Origin: an uncultured Opitutia bacterium
GTDB taxonomy: Bacteria > Verrucomicrobiota > Verrucomicrobiia > Opitutales > UBA953
Direction of reading: 5' to 3'
Length of the DNA stretch: 17,950 bases
NCBI GenBank assembly: GCA_903882335.1
Contig: CAIRWP010000209.1
Coordinates: 1-17,950 of the forward strand
Shown here piece by piece: positions 6,643 through 12,799 of this stretch (its first letter is position 1; each line of letters opens with the position of its first letter). The notes below the pieces were generated by a model, which was given only the letters and a program-made list of their open reading frames with translations, ran no database searches and was not told the DNA's origin. Position numbers and translations under genes: made by a program.

Positions 6643-7203
6643 ATGAGCCGAATCGGTAAGCAGCCCGTCACTATTCCCGCCGGAGTCAAAGTCGCCGTCG
6701 CCGGCAACGTCGTCTCCGTCGAAGGACCCAAGGGCAAACTCTCGAAGCCTTTCCCGAAGGAAATCGGCGTCACCGTTGCCAACAACGTCGTGAACGTCGC
6801 CGACCTGACGGTGAAGAAGGGCAAGGATGGCAAGGATGTCGGCACCGCCGGCGCCCTCCACGGCACCATCCGCGCCATCATCCGCAACATGGTCGAAGGC
6901 GTCGCCACCGGCTACACCAAGACCCTCCTAATCGAAGGCGTCGGCTTCAAGGCCATCCTCAAGGGCAAGGTCCTCGACCTCGCCCTGGGCTACTCGCACC
7001 CGATCCAGTACACCATCCCCGAGGGCGTGAACGTCGTCGTCACCGACGGCACCAAGCTCGTCATCACCGGCGCCGACCGCCACATGGTCGGCCAGGTCGC
7101 CTCCTCCATCAAGCTCTACAAGCCGGTCGAGCCTTATAAGGGCAAGGGCGTCCGCGTCGAAGGCGAATACGTCCGCCGCAAGGAGGGCAAGAAGACGGCC
7201 TAA
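6643..7203 (+). CDS. rplF: 50S ribosomal protein L6
   Basis: This 186-residue L6 is close to the usual 177-180. L6 sits at the base of the L7/L12 stalk and supports the factor-binding centre. The two tandem domains are visible. Domain one starts MSRIGKQPVTIPAGVKV with VEGPKGKLSKPF. Domain two includes GVGFKAILKGKVLDLALGYSHPI and ends GKGVRVEGEYVRRKEGKKTA, with the typical PYKGKGVR motif. Codons at the very start (AAA, GTC, ATT) are less uniformly C-ending than in the body. The gaps are 24 nt to rpsH and 20 nt to rplR. Confidence 0.97.
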   Translation: MSRIGKQPVTIPAGVKVAVAGNVVSVEGPKGKLSKPFPKEIGVTVANNVVNVADLTVKKGKDGKDVGTAGALHGTIRAIIRNMVEGVATGYTKTLLIEGVGFKAILKGKVLDLALGYSHPIQYTIPEGVNVVVTDGTKLVITGADRHMVGQVASSIKLYKPVEPYKGKGVRVEGEYVRRKEGKKTA

Positions 7204-7223
7204 TCGCCTCCCGCATCCATTCC

Positions 7224-7586
7224 ATGAAACTGCAGAAGAAGAATCTCCTGGCGCAGAAGCGCCGCTGGCGCATTCGCAAGACGGTCCGCGGCACCGCCGC
7301 CCGTCCCCGCGTCGCCCTCAAGCTCACGCACCTCCACCTCTACGCGCAGGCCATCGACGACGACAAGGGCGTGACCCTCGTCTCCCTCGCCACCACCTCC
7401 AAGGACCTCCGCGGCAAGAAAATCCGCCCGAACGTCGCCGGCGCCATCGCCTTCGGCGAAGCCTTCGGCGCCAAGGCCAAGGCCGCGGGTCTCACCACCG
7501 TCGTGTTCGACCGCGCCGGCCGCCGTTACCACGGCACCGTCAAGTCGTTCGCCGAAGCCGCCCGCAAGGGTGGCCTGACCTTCTGA
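7224..7586 (+). CDS. rplR: 50S ribosomal protein L18
   Basis: This 120-residue L18 has the normal length. L18 binds 5S rRNA with L5 and anchors it in the central protuberance. Hallmarks are the basic N-terminus with RRWRIRKTVRGTAARPRVALKLT, the HLHLYAQAIDDDKGVTLVSLATT segment, and FDRAGRRYHGTVKSFAEAARKGGLTF at the end, close to the conserved FDRGGYxYHG...AARExGLxF pattern. It is followed after only 4 nt by rpsE, the shortest intergenic distance inside the r-protein cluster, so coupled translation is likely. Confidence 0.97.
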   Translation: MKLQKKNLLAQKRRWRIRKTVRGTAARPRVALKLTHLHLYAQAIDDDKGVTLVSLATTSKDLRGKKIRPNVAGAIAFGEAFGAKAKAAGLTTVVFDRAGRRYHGTVKSFAEAARKGGLTF

Positions 7587-7590
7587 TTTC

Positions 7591-8226
7591 ATGAGCGAAG
7601 CTACCCCCAACGCCGCGGCCTCCGCCGCTCCTGCCGCCCCCCCCTCCGGCGCCCCCGGCCGTTCCGGCCCCGGCGGCGATCGCCGTGGTCCCGGCGGCCC
7701 CCGTGGTCCCGGCCGCTCCGGCCCGGGCGGTCCCCGCGGTCCGCGTCGCGACAACCGCAACGACGGTCCCGCTTCCGAGTACAACGACAAGGTCGTCCAC
7801 ATCAACCGCTGCTCGAAGGTCGTCAAGGGCGGCCGCCGCTTCAACTTCGCCGCGCTCATCGTGGCCGGTGACGGCAAGGGCCGCGTCGGCGTCGGTTACG
7901 GCAAGGCCAAGGAAGTGCCCGATGCGATCCGCAAGGGCACCGACCGCGCCCACCGCTCCCTCGTCCGCGTCAATCTCCGCGGCAACACCATCCCGCACGA
8001 GGTCATCGGCCACGCGGACGGTGGCGTCGTCATGCTGCGTCCGGCCGCTCCCGGTACCGGTCTCATCGCCGGCGGCGGCGTCCGCGCGGTCCTCGAGGTC
8101 GCCGGTTACAAGGACGTCCTCTCGAAGTCCATGGGTTCCAACAACCCCCAGGCCATCGTGAAGGCGACCCTCGACGGTCTCTCCAAGCTCCGCACCCTCG
8201 AACAAATCAAGAACCTCCGCGCCTAA
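7591..8226 (+). CDS. rpsE: 30S ribosomal protein S5 with a long Gly/Pro/Arg-rich N-terminal tail
   Basis: This S5 has 211 residues against about 167 in E. coli. The difference is roughly 60 extra residues at the N-terminus. Residues 1-22 are Ala/Pro-rich, and residues 23-53 are a Gly/Pro/Arg low-complexity run with GPGGPRGP at 33-40 and again at 44-51. The core begins near residue 66 with DKVVHINRCSKVVKGGRRF. It continues with VGDGKGRVG-like and EGTGIIAGG-like motifs, here AGDGKGRVGVGYGKAKEVP and PGTGLIAGGGVRAVLEVAG. S5 guards translational accuracy and helps unwind mRNA at the entry channel. The ATG at 7591 is 4 nt after rplR. No in-frame start nearer the core is visible, so the tail is probably translated. 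Confidence 0.96.
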   Translation: MSEATPNAAASAAPAAPPSGAPGRSGPGGDRRGPGGPRGPGRSGPGGPRGPRRDNRNDGPASEYNDKVVHINRCSKVVKGGRRFNFAALIVAGDGKGRVGVGYGKAKEVPDAIRKGTDRAHRSLVRVNLRGNTIPHEVIGHADGGVVMLRPAAPGTGLIAGGGVRAVLEVAGYKDVLSKSMGSNNPQAIVKATLDGLSKLRTLEQIKNLRA

Positions 8227-8241
8227 GCGGAAACCAAGCCC

Positions 8242-8700
8242 ATGAAACTCCACTCGCTGCCCGCCATCAAGGGCTCCACTCATCGTCACAAGATCCTCGG
8301 TCGCGGTCGCGGCACGGGCCACGGCAAGACCTCCGGTCGCGGCCACAAGGGCATGAAGGCCCGCTCCGGCGGCGGTCATCGCCCTGGCTTCGAAGGTGGC
8401 CAGATGCCTCTCTACCGCCGTCTGCCCAAGCGCGGCTTTAACAACGTCAACCGGATCGAGTACGCCGTGATTAACCTCCGCGATCTCGAGGACCTCAAGG
8501 GCGCCGCCATCGGCCTTGCCGAGCTCCGCGCCGCCGGCGTCCTCCGCGCCAACGCCCCCTTGCTCAAGGTCCTCGGCACCGGCGAGATCACCCGCGCCGT
8601 CACCGTCTCCGCCCACCGTTTCTCCGACGCCGCCAAGGCGAAGATCGAGAAGGCCGGCGGCAAGGCGATCCTGCTCAAGGCGGCCACCGCCGCCGAGTGA
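8242..8700 (+). CDS. rplO: 50S ribosomal protein L15
   Basis: This 152-residue L15 has the usual length (about 144-150). L15 is a late assembly protein with an extended basic N-terminal arm threaded through 23S rRNA. Hallmarks are MKLHSLPAIKGSTHRHKILGRGRGTGHGKTSGRGHKG-type sequence at the start, GFEGGQMPLYRRLPKRGF near 50-67, and VLGTGEITRAVTVSAHRFSDAAKAKIEKAGGKAIL near the end. It follows rpsE after 15 nt, so rpmD (L30), which usually sits here, is absent from this position. The stop codon lies inside a perfect 16-bp palindrome before secY. Confidence 0.97.
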   Translation: MKLHSLPAIKGSTHRHKILGRGRGTGHGKTSGRGHKGMKARSGGGHRPGFEGGQMPLYRRLPKRGFNNVNRIEYAVINLRDLEDLKGAAIGLAELRAAGVLRANAPLLKVLGTGEITRAVTVSAHRFSDAAKAKIEKAGGKAILLKAATAAE

Positions 8701-8712
8701 GCCGCGGCTCAC
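8697..8712. promoter_or_regulatory. Perfect 16-bp palindrome over the rplO stop codon, before secY
   Basis: GTGAGCCGCGGCTCAC is its own reverse complement. It contains the rplO stop TGA (8698-8700) and ends 10 nt before the secY ATG. As RNA it would fold into GUGAGC/GCUCAC with a CGCG loop. No U-tract follows, so it is not an intrinsic terminator. It could slow ribosomes or protect an mRNA end, lowering SecY relative to r-proteins, or it could be chance in GC-rich DNA. The palindrome is directly visible; the role is inference. Confidence 0.45.
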
Positions 8713-8722
8713 CCCCGTCCTG

Positions 8723-10249
8723 ATGTTCTCGGCCTTCGCCAACTGCTGGAGGATTCCCGAGCTCCGCGCCCGGCTAATCGCCACGGTCGCCTTGGTGTTC
8801 GTCGCCCGTATCGGCGCGAACATCCCGCTGCCCGGCATCGACCCCAAGGACATCATGGAGTACTACTCCTCCATGGCCGACAACGCCTCGGGGGGCGTCA
8901 TCGCGATGTACAACATGTTCACGGGCGGCGCGCTCCTCAAAGGGGCGGTCTTCTCGCTGGGCATTATGCCCTACATCAGCGCCTCAATCATCATGCAGCT
9001 CGCCTCGGCGGTCGTCCCGTCGATCGCCCGCCTGCAGCAGGAGGGCGAGGTCGGCCGCCAGAAGGTCGCCCAGTACTCCCGCTACCTGACCATCGTCATC
9101 GCGATCGTCCAGTCCGCGCTGCTGCTCGGCGCCTTCTGCAACCCGCAGCAGGTCGGTCAGGCGCTCGGTCTCGGTAATTTCCAGGGCACCATCGTGGTGA
9201 TGGAGAACAAGGCCCTCTTCGTCCTCCTCGGCGTGTGCCTGCTCACCTCCGGCGCCATCGTCATGCTCTGGCTCGGCGAGCAGATCACCCAGCGCGGCAT
9301 CGGCAACGGCACCTCCATCCTCATCACCGTCGGCATCCTGGCTGACATCCCCGGGGCCGTGACCTCGTTCGTCACCGTCGCCTTCGGCGGCAAGGTCGGC
9401 GCCGCCACCGCCTCCGCCCACGGCTGGGAGAAGGCCGCCGGTATGATCATCCTCTTCGTCCTCGTGACCGCGGCCATGGTCGCCATCAACCAGGCCGTCC
9501 GCAAGATCCCGATCCAGTACGCGCAGCGTATGGTCGGCAAGAAGATGGTCGCCGCCCAGACGAACTACCTGCCCCTCAAGGTTAACTACGCCGGCGTCAT
9601 GCCCGTGATCTTCGCCGGCGCGATCATGAGTTTCCCGCCGATGCTGCTGCGTCCGCTCAGCGGCCTGTCCCCGCAGCTCGCCTTCCTTGCCGAGTGGGCC
9701 GACGTCTTCAACCGCACCAACTGGTTCTACTACACGGTCTACGCCGTCCTCATCTTCGGCTTCAGCTACTTCTGGATTTCTATCATGTTCCGCCCGGTGC
9801 AGATCGCCGACGACCTGAAGAAGAACAACGGCTACATCCTCGGCGTCCGCCCCGGCCAGCACACCGCCGAGTTCCTCGACTTCGTGATGACGCGCCTGAC
9901 CCTCGCGGGTTCGCTCTTCCTGCTCATCATCGCGCTGATGCCGGACCTCTTCATCCTCCAGCTCAGTTTCCCGCAGCGCCTCGCGACCTTCCTCGGCGGC
10001 ACCGGCGGCCTGATCACCGTCGGCGTGATGCTGGACACCATGCGCCAGGTCGAGACCTACCTCCTCCAGCGCAACTACGAAGGCTTCCTGAAGAAGGGCC
10101 GCATCGGCGGCGTCCCCGTCCCGGCCCCCGGTCTGCGCAACGAAGGCGATGCCGCCGTCCTCGGCTCGCTCGAGCGCACCTGCCTGCTGCTGTTCATCCT
10201 CGGCGTCGCCGCCTGGGCCGTGAACCATTTCGTCTGGGCTGCCCGCTGA
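8723..10249 (+). CDS. secY: Protein translocase subunit SecY, with an extra C-terminal hydrophobic segment
   Basis: SecY forms the inner-membrane channel through which SecA or the ribosome pushes exported proteins. I chose the ATG at 8723 (508 residues). The frame stays open upstream to 8516, but that part overlaps rplO and has no SecY character. Hallmarks are VARIGANIPLPGID in the first membrane span and plug region, MFTGGALLKGAVFSLGIMPYISASIIMQL near 70-95, the cytoplasmic loop VRKIPIQYAQRMVGKKM, PLKVNYAGVMPVIFA, the loop RPVQIADDLKKNNGYILGVRPG, and DTMRQVETYLLQRNYEGFLKKGRI. After that usual end, about 45 residues are added, with a hydrophobic stretch at about 486-506 (CLLLFILGVAAWAVNHFVWA). 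E. coli SecY is 443 residues. Confidence 0.97.
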   Translation: MFSAFANCWRIPELRARLIATVALVFVARIGANIPLPGIDPKDIMEYYSSMADNASGGVIAMYNMFTGGALLKGAVFSLGIMPYISASIIMQLASAVVPSIARLQQEGEVGRQKVAQYSRYLTIVIAIVQSALLLGAFCNPQQVGQALGLGNFQGTIVVMENKALFVLLGVCLLTSGAIVMLWLGEQITQRGIGNGTSILITVGILADIPGAVTSFVTVAFGGKVGAATASAHGWEKAAGMIILFVLVTAAMVAINQAVRKIPIQYAQRMVGKKMVAAQTNYLPLKVNYAGVMPVIFAGAIMSFPPMLLRPLSGLSPQLAFLAEWADVFNRTNWFYYTVYAVLIFGFSYFWISIMFRPVQIADDLKKNNGYILGVRPGQHTAEFLDFVMTRLTLAGSLFLLIIALMPDLFILQLSFPQRLATFLGGTGGLITVGVMLDTMRQVETYLLQRNYEGFLKKGRIGGVPVPAPGLRNEGDAAVLGSLERTCLLLFILGVAAWAVNHFVWAAR

Positions 10250-10259
10250 GTCTCGTCGG

Positions 10260-11021
10260 ATGATCGACCTTAAGTCCCCGGATGAAGTCAGCCGCATGCG
10301 GTCGGCCTGCGCGGCCGCCGCCCGCGTCCTGCAGGACCTCGCCGGTTTGGTCGTGCCCGGCGTCTCTACCGCCGGCCTCGACGCCGCGGCCCGCGGGCTG
10401 ATGGCCCGGCATGGCTGCGAGAGCGCCTGCCACGGCTACGTCGTCGGGCGGCTCACCTATCCCGGCTATATCTGCATCTCCCTGAACGACGAGGTCGTCC
10501 ATGGCATCGGCGCCCCCGACCGCATCGTCCGGGAGGGCGACTTGGTCTCGCTGGACGTGGTTGTCCGCCGCGACGGCTACATCGGGGACAACGCCCGGAC
10601 CGTCATGGTCGGCAAGGTCGCTCCCGAGGCCCGTCAGCTGTGCCTCGACACCGAGCAAGCCCTGCATGCGGGCATCGCCTCCATCCGCCCGGGCAGCAGG
10701 GTAGGGGACCTCTCGGCGGCCATCCAGGCGGCCTTGGCCCCCGGAGGCTACGGCATCGTCCGCGACTTTGTCGGTCACGGCGTCGGCCGTAAAATGCACG
10801 AAGAACCCCAGATTCCCAATTACGGCAAGGCCGGAACTGGACCTAAGTTGCTGCCTGGCATGGCTTTGGCTATAGAACCCATGGTGAATCTGGGTACCCC
10901 CAAAATCGTCATGGCTGCCGATGGCTGGACCGCCCGGACCGCCGACGGCAAGGTTTCGGCCCACTTCGAACACACGGTCTTGGTCACCGAAACCGGGGTC
11001 GAAATCCTGACCCTGCCCTAA
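10260..11021 (+). CDS. map: Methionine aminopeptidase, type I
   Basis: This cytoplasmic metalloenzyme removes the initiator methionine from new proteins. It is 253 residues, a normal type I length without an N-terminal zinc-finger extension. The five metal ligands are D99 (SLDVVV), D110 (GYIGDNART), H173 (VGHGVG), E206 (AIEPMV) and E237 (HFEHTV). The catalytic histidines are H81 (EVVHGIG) and H180. It starts 10 nt after secY; adk, often between them, is absent. Codon use is less strictly C-ending than in the r-proteins, and a stretch near 10780-10920 is visibly less GC-rich. Position between secY and the S13 operon is common in bacteria. Confidence 0.97.
   Translation: MIDLKSPDEVSRMRSACAAAARVLQDLAGLVVPGVSTAGLDAAARGLMARHGCESACHGYVVGRLTYPGYICISLNDEVVHGIGAPDRIVREGDLVSLDVVVRRDGYIGDNARTVMVGKVAPEARQLCLDTEQALHAGIASIRPGSRVGDLSAAIQAALAPGGYGIVRDFVGHGVGRKMHEEPQIPNYGKAGTGPKLLPGMALAIEPMVNLGTPKIVMAADGWTARTADGKVSAHFEHTVLVTETGVEILTLP
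10848..10876 (+). promoter_or_regulatory. Weak candidate internal promoter inside map
   Basis: TTGCTG at 10848-10853 and TATAGA at 10871-10876 are separated by exactly 17 nt. They match 3 of 6 and 4 of 6 bases of the sigma-70 consensus. The pair lies in a locally AT-richer part of map, about 225 nt before rpsM. It could give the alpha operon extra transcription. A match of this quality can occur by chance, and nothing else in the sequence confirms it. Confidence 0.2.
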
Positions 11022-11101
11022 TCCCGCATTTTTTGCTTTCCAATCCCCTCAGAACCTCCAAGTTCCGACCTCTTTCCCACCTTCCAAACAGCACGGACAC
11101 C

Positions 11102-11482
11102 ATGCCTCGAATCCTCGGCGTAGACATTCCCAACAACAAGAAAGTAGAGATCTCCCTCCGCTATATCTACGGTATCGGCCCCCGCCGGGCCACCGAGATT
11201 TGCGAGGCCCTCGGCTTCGATCCCGCCATGCGGGCGCAGAACCTCTCCGAGGAGCAGCTCAACAAGATTGTCGAGTACATCGTGCGCATGGGCTACAAGT
11301 GCGAGGGCGACCTCCGCCGCGACATCGCCCAGAACCTGAAGCGCCTCCAGGCGATCAAGTGCTACCGCGGTCTGCGCCACTTCCGCGGCCTCCCGGTCCG
11401 CGGCCAGCGCACCCGCACCAACGCCCGCACCCGCAAGGGCAAGCGCAAGACCGTCGGCGTCGCGGCGGCCCCGACGAAGTAA
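11102..11482 (+). CDS. rpsM: 30S ribosomal protein S13
   Basis: This 126-residue S13 has the usual length of about 118-126. S13 lies in the 30S head, bridges to L5 and the 23S A-site finger, and contacts tRNA. The frame is open from 11033, but the ATG at 11102 gives the family start MPRILGVDIPNNKKVEISL. Other hallmarks are YIYGIGPRRATEICEALG with the helix-two-turn-helix glycine motif, VRMGYKCEGDLRRDIAQNLKRL, and CYRGLRHFRGLPVRGQRTRTNARTRKGK-type sequence. The 80 nt before it are short of the room needed for infA or rpmJ, the usual upstream genes. Confidence 0.98.
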   Translation: MPRILGVDIPNNKKVEISLRYIYGIGPRRATEICEALGFDPAMRAQNLSEEQLNKIVEYIVRMGYKCEGDLRRDIAQNLKRLQAIKCYRGLRHFRGLPVRGQRTRTNARTRKGKRKTVGVAAAPTK

Positions 11483-11512
11483 TCGTTTTCCCCCTACCAA
11501 ACTATTTTCATT

Positions 11513-12067
11513 ATGAGCGAAGAAGCCCCCAAGCCCGCCAAGGCCAAGAAGCCGAAGGCCCCCGCCGCCGAAGGCGCCGCCCCGGCCCCCGCCGCCGAAG
11601 CCGTCGCCACCCCGGTGGCCGCCGAAGGCGCCGCCCCGGAGCGTAAGGAGATTACCGCGAAGGAACTGCTCGGCGAGGACATCGGCGAGATCAAGGTCCG
11701 CCGCGCGAAGGGCTCCAAGAACATCACCGTCGGCATCTGCCACGTGCTCGCCACCTTCAACAACACCAAGGTCACCATCACGGACGCCAACGGTAACGTG
11801 ATCTCCTGGGGCAGCGCCGGTCGCCACCAGTTCCGCGGTTCCCGCAAGTCCACCGCCTACGCCGCCCAGGTTGTCTGCCAGGAAGCCGCCAAGCAGGCGA
11901 TGGCCCACGGCCTCAAGGACGTCTCCGTCCGCGTCAAGGGCCCGGGGATGGGCCGCGACAGCGCCATCCGCGCCCTCCAGGTGCTCGGCCTGAACGTCAC
12001 CTCGATCCTCGACACGACCCCGATCCCGCACAACGGCTGCCGCCCGCCCAAGCGCCGTCGCGTCTGA
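11513..12067 (+). CDS. rpsK: 30S ribosomal protein S11 with an Ala/Pro-rich N-terminal extension
   Basis: This S11 is 184 residues against 129 in E. coli. S11 shapes the 30S platform near the mRNA exit and the E site. The core starts around residue 66 (KGSKNITVGICHVLATFNNT). It has the conserved FRGSRKSTAYAAQ, VKGPGMGRDSAIRAL and the terminal DTTPIPHNGCRPPKRRRV. Residues 1-45 are low-complexity and rich in Ala, Pro, Lys and Glu, including AAEGAAP twice (18-24 and 36-42). The ATG at 11513 follows an AT-richer leader without a Shine-Dalgarno. No internal ATG or GTG near the core offers an obvious shorter start, so I keep the long form. Confidence 0.96.
   Translation: MSEEAPKPAKAKKPKAPAAEGAAPAPAAEAVATPVAAEGAAPERKEITAKELLGEDIGEIKVRRAKGSKNITVGICHVLATFNNTKVTITDANGNVISWGSAGRHQFRGSRKSTAYAAQVVCQEAAKQAMAHGLKDVSVRVKGPGMGRDSAIRALQVLGLNVTSILDTTPIPHNGCRPPKRRRV
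11564..11639 (+). repeat. Two 22-bp direct repeats in the rpsK N-terminal extension
   Basis: An identical 22-bp sequence, starting GCCGCCGAAGGCGCC, occurs at 11564-11585 and 11618-11639. The offset is 54 bp (18 codons), so both copies stay in frame and encode AAEGAAP. This is the mark of an in-frame duplication that lengthened the disordered S11 tail. It could change length by replication slippage without breaking the gene. Confidence 0.8.
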
Positions 12068-12089
12068 TCCTCCCCCGCTTTCCGCATCA

Positions 12090-12115
12090 CCGTCCGGTTA
12101 TGGCAACCCGGGCGG
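12090..12115 (+). promoter_or_regulatory. Hairpin in the rpsK-rpsD intergenic region
   Basis: CCGTCC (12090-12095) pairs with GGGCGG (12110-12115), with one G-U pair. GGTT (12096-12099) pairs with AACC (12105-12108). A single bulged C (12109) and a five-base loop ATGGC (12100-12104) complete the hairpin. This ten-pair stem is in one of the two longest gaps of the r-protein cluster (89 nt) and sits directly before rpsD. S4 is the known alpha-operon autoregulator in E. coli, so an S4 or ribosome-sensing element is a reasonable guess. No U-tract follows, so it is not an intrinsic terminator. Confidence 0.5.
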
Positions 12116-12150
12116 GAACTCCCCCTCCGCCACCTCTACCAAAAAACTAA
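12100..12150 (+). CDS. Possible 16-residue polyproline leader peptide before rpsD
   Basis: An ATG in the loop of the intergenic hairpin opens a frame encoding MATRAGTPPPPPLPKN. It ends with TAA six nt before the rpsD ATG. Five consecutive Pro codons (CCC CCT CCG CCA CCT) are the classical stall signal relieved by EF-P, so translation could feed back on rpsD. Against this, intergenic leaders here are generally C-rich and would yield Pro codons by chance. No Shine-Dalgarno precedes the ATG. I treat it as a candidate only. Confidence 0.2.
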   Translation: MATRAGTPPPPPLPKN

Positions 12151-12156
12151 AACACC

Positions 12157-12765
12157 ATGTCCCGTTACACCGGTCCCACGACCAAGCTTAACCGCCGCTT
12201 CGGCCAGAACATCTTCCCGACCTCCAAGGGCGAGGAACGCCGTCCGTACCCTCCGGGTATCCACGGCAAGACGACCCGCCGCAAGGTCTCCGAATACGGC
12301 GTCGGCCTCAATGAGAAGCAGAAGCTTCGCATGATGTACGGCATGACGGAGAAGCAGTTCCGCCTCGCCTTCGCCCGCGCCAAGCGGATGGGCGGCGTCG
12401 CCGGTGACAACTTCCTCCGCATCCTCGAGACGCGCCTCGACAACGTCGTGTTCCGCCTCGGCTTCGCCAATTCCCGCTCCGCCGCCCGCCAGCTCGTCTC
12501 GCACGGCCACATCCGCGTCAACGGCCGCAAGGTCGACGTCCCCAGCTTCGCCGTCTCGCCCGGCCACGAGCTCGAGGTCCGGGACCGCACCTCCTCCAAG
12601 CAGCTCGCCACCCGCGCCATCGAAGAAGGCCAGGGTCGCGCCGCCCCCGCTTGGCTCGTGGTCCTCGCCGACGCCCTCAAGGGCCAGATGGTCCGCGAAC
12701 CCGCCAAGGAAGAACTTCCGTCGGACATCAACGTCCAGATCATCGTCGAATTCTACAGCCGCTGA
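12157..12765 (+). CDS. rpsD: 30S ribosomal protein S4, zinc-free type
   Basis: This 202-residue S4 matches the usual bacterial length. S4 nucleates 30S assembly on the 5' domain of 16S rRNA, affects decoding accuracy, and is a known translational autoregulator of the alpha operon in E. coli. The N-terminus (MSRYTGPTTKLNRRFGQNI) lacks the zinc-binding cysteines of the C-plus form. The S4 RNA-binding domain reads RLDNVVFRLGFANSRSAARQLVSHGHIRVNGRKVDVPS around 93-131. It ends INVQIIVEFYSR. Its leader (12068-12156) is unusually long and carries the hairpin and short open frame described separately. Confidence 0.98.
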   Translation: MSRYTGPTTKLNRRFGQNIFPTSKGEERRPYPPGIHGKTTRRKVSEYGVGLNEKQKLRMMYGMTEKQFRLAFARAKRMGGVAGDNFLRILETRLDNVVFRLGFANSRSAARQLVSHGHIRVNGRKVDVPSFAVSPGHELEVRDRTSSKQLATRAIEEGQGRAAPAWLVVLADALKGQMVREPAKEELPSDINVQIIVEFYSR

Positions 12766-12799
12766 TCCCACCCCCAACCCTCCCTACGGAAACACAGCC

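Noticed and set aside
5119..6861. Very long open frame on the minus strand (580 codons), opposite rplE-rplF
   Set aside because: It is a by-product of C-ending codons in the plus-strand genes. The translation is a low-complexity mix of Gly, Ala, Asp, Glu and Leu with no recognisable motif, and it spans several unrelated genes. The same holds for the minus-strand frames at 684-2138, 7540-8856, 8984-10297 and 12740-14506.
8516..8722. Upstream extension of the secY frame
   Set aside because: It lies in rplO and translates to a Ser/Pro/Arg-rich sequence typical of an out-of-frame reading. The conserved SecY sequence begins after the ATG at 8723.
10995..11034. Hairpin GGGTC/GACCC at the end of map followed by a T6 run, as a possible terminator
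   Set aside because: The stem is only five or six pairs, and the T run starts about 15 nt after it, too far for an intrinsic terminator. It would also cut off essential alpha-operon genes.
11033..11101. Upstream extension of the rpsM frame
   Set aside because: The 23 extra residues do not resemble S13, whereas the ATG at 11102 gives the canonical MPRILGVDIP start.
12404..12799. Upstream extension of the rpoA frame
   Set aside because: It overlaps rpsD out of frame and has no RpoA character. The ATG at 12800 gives a normal-length alpha subunit.
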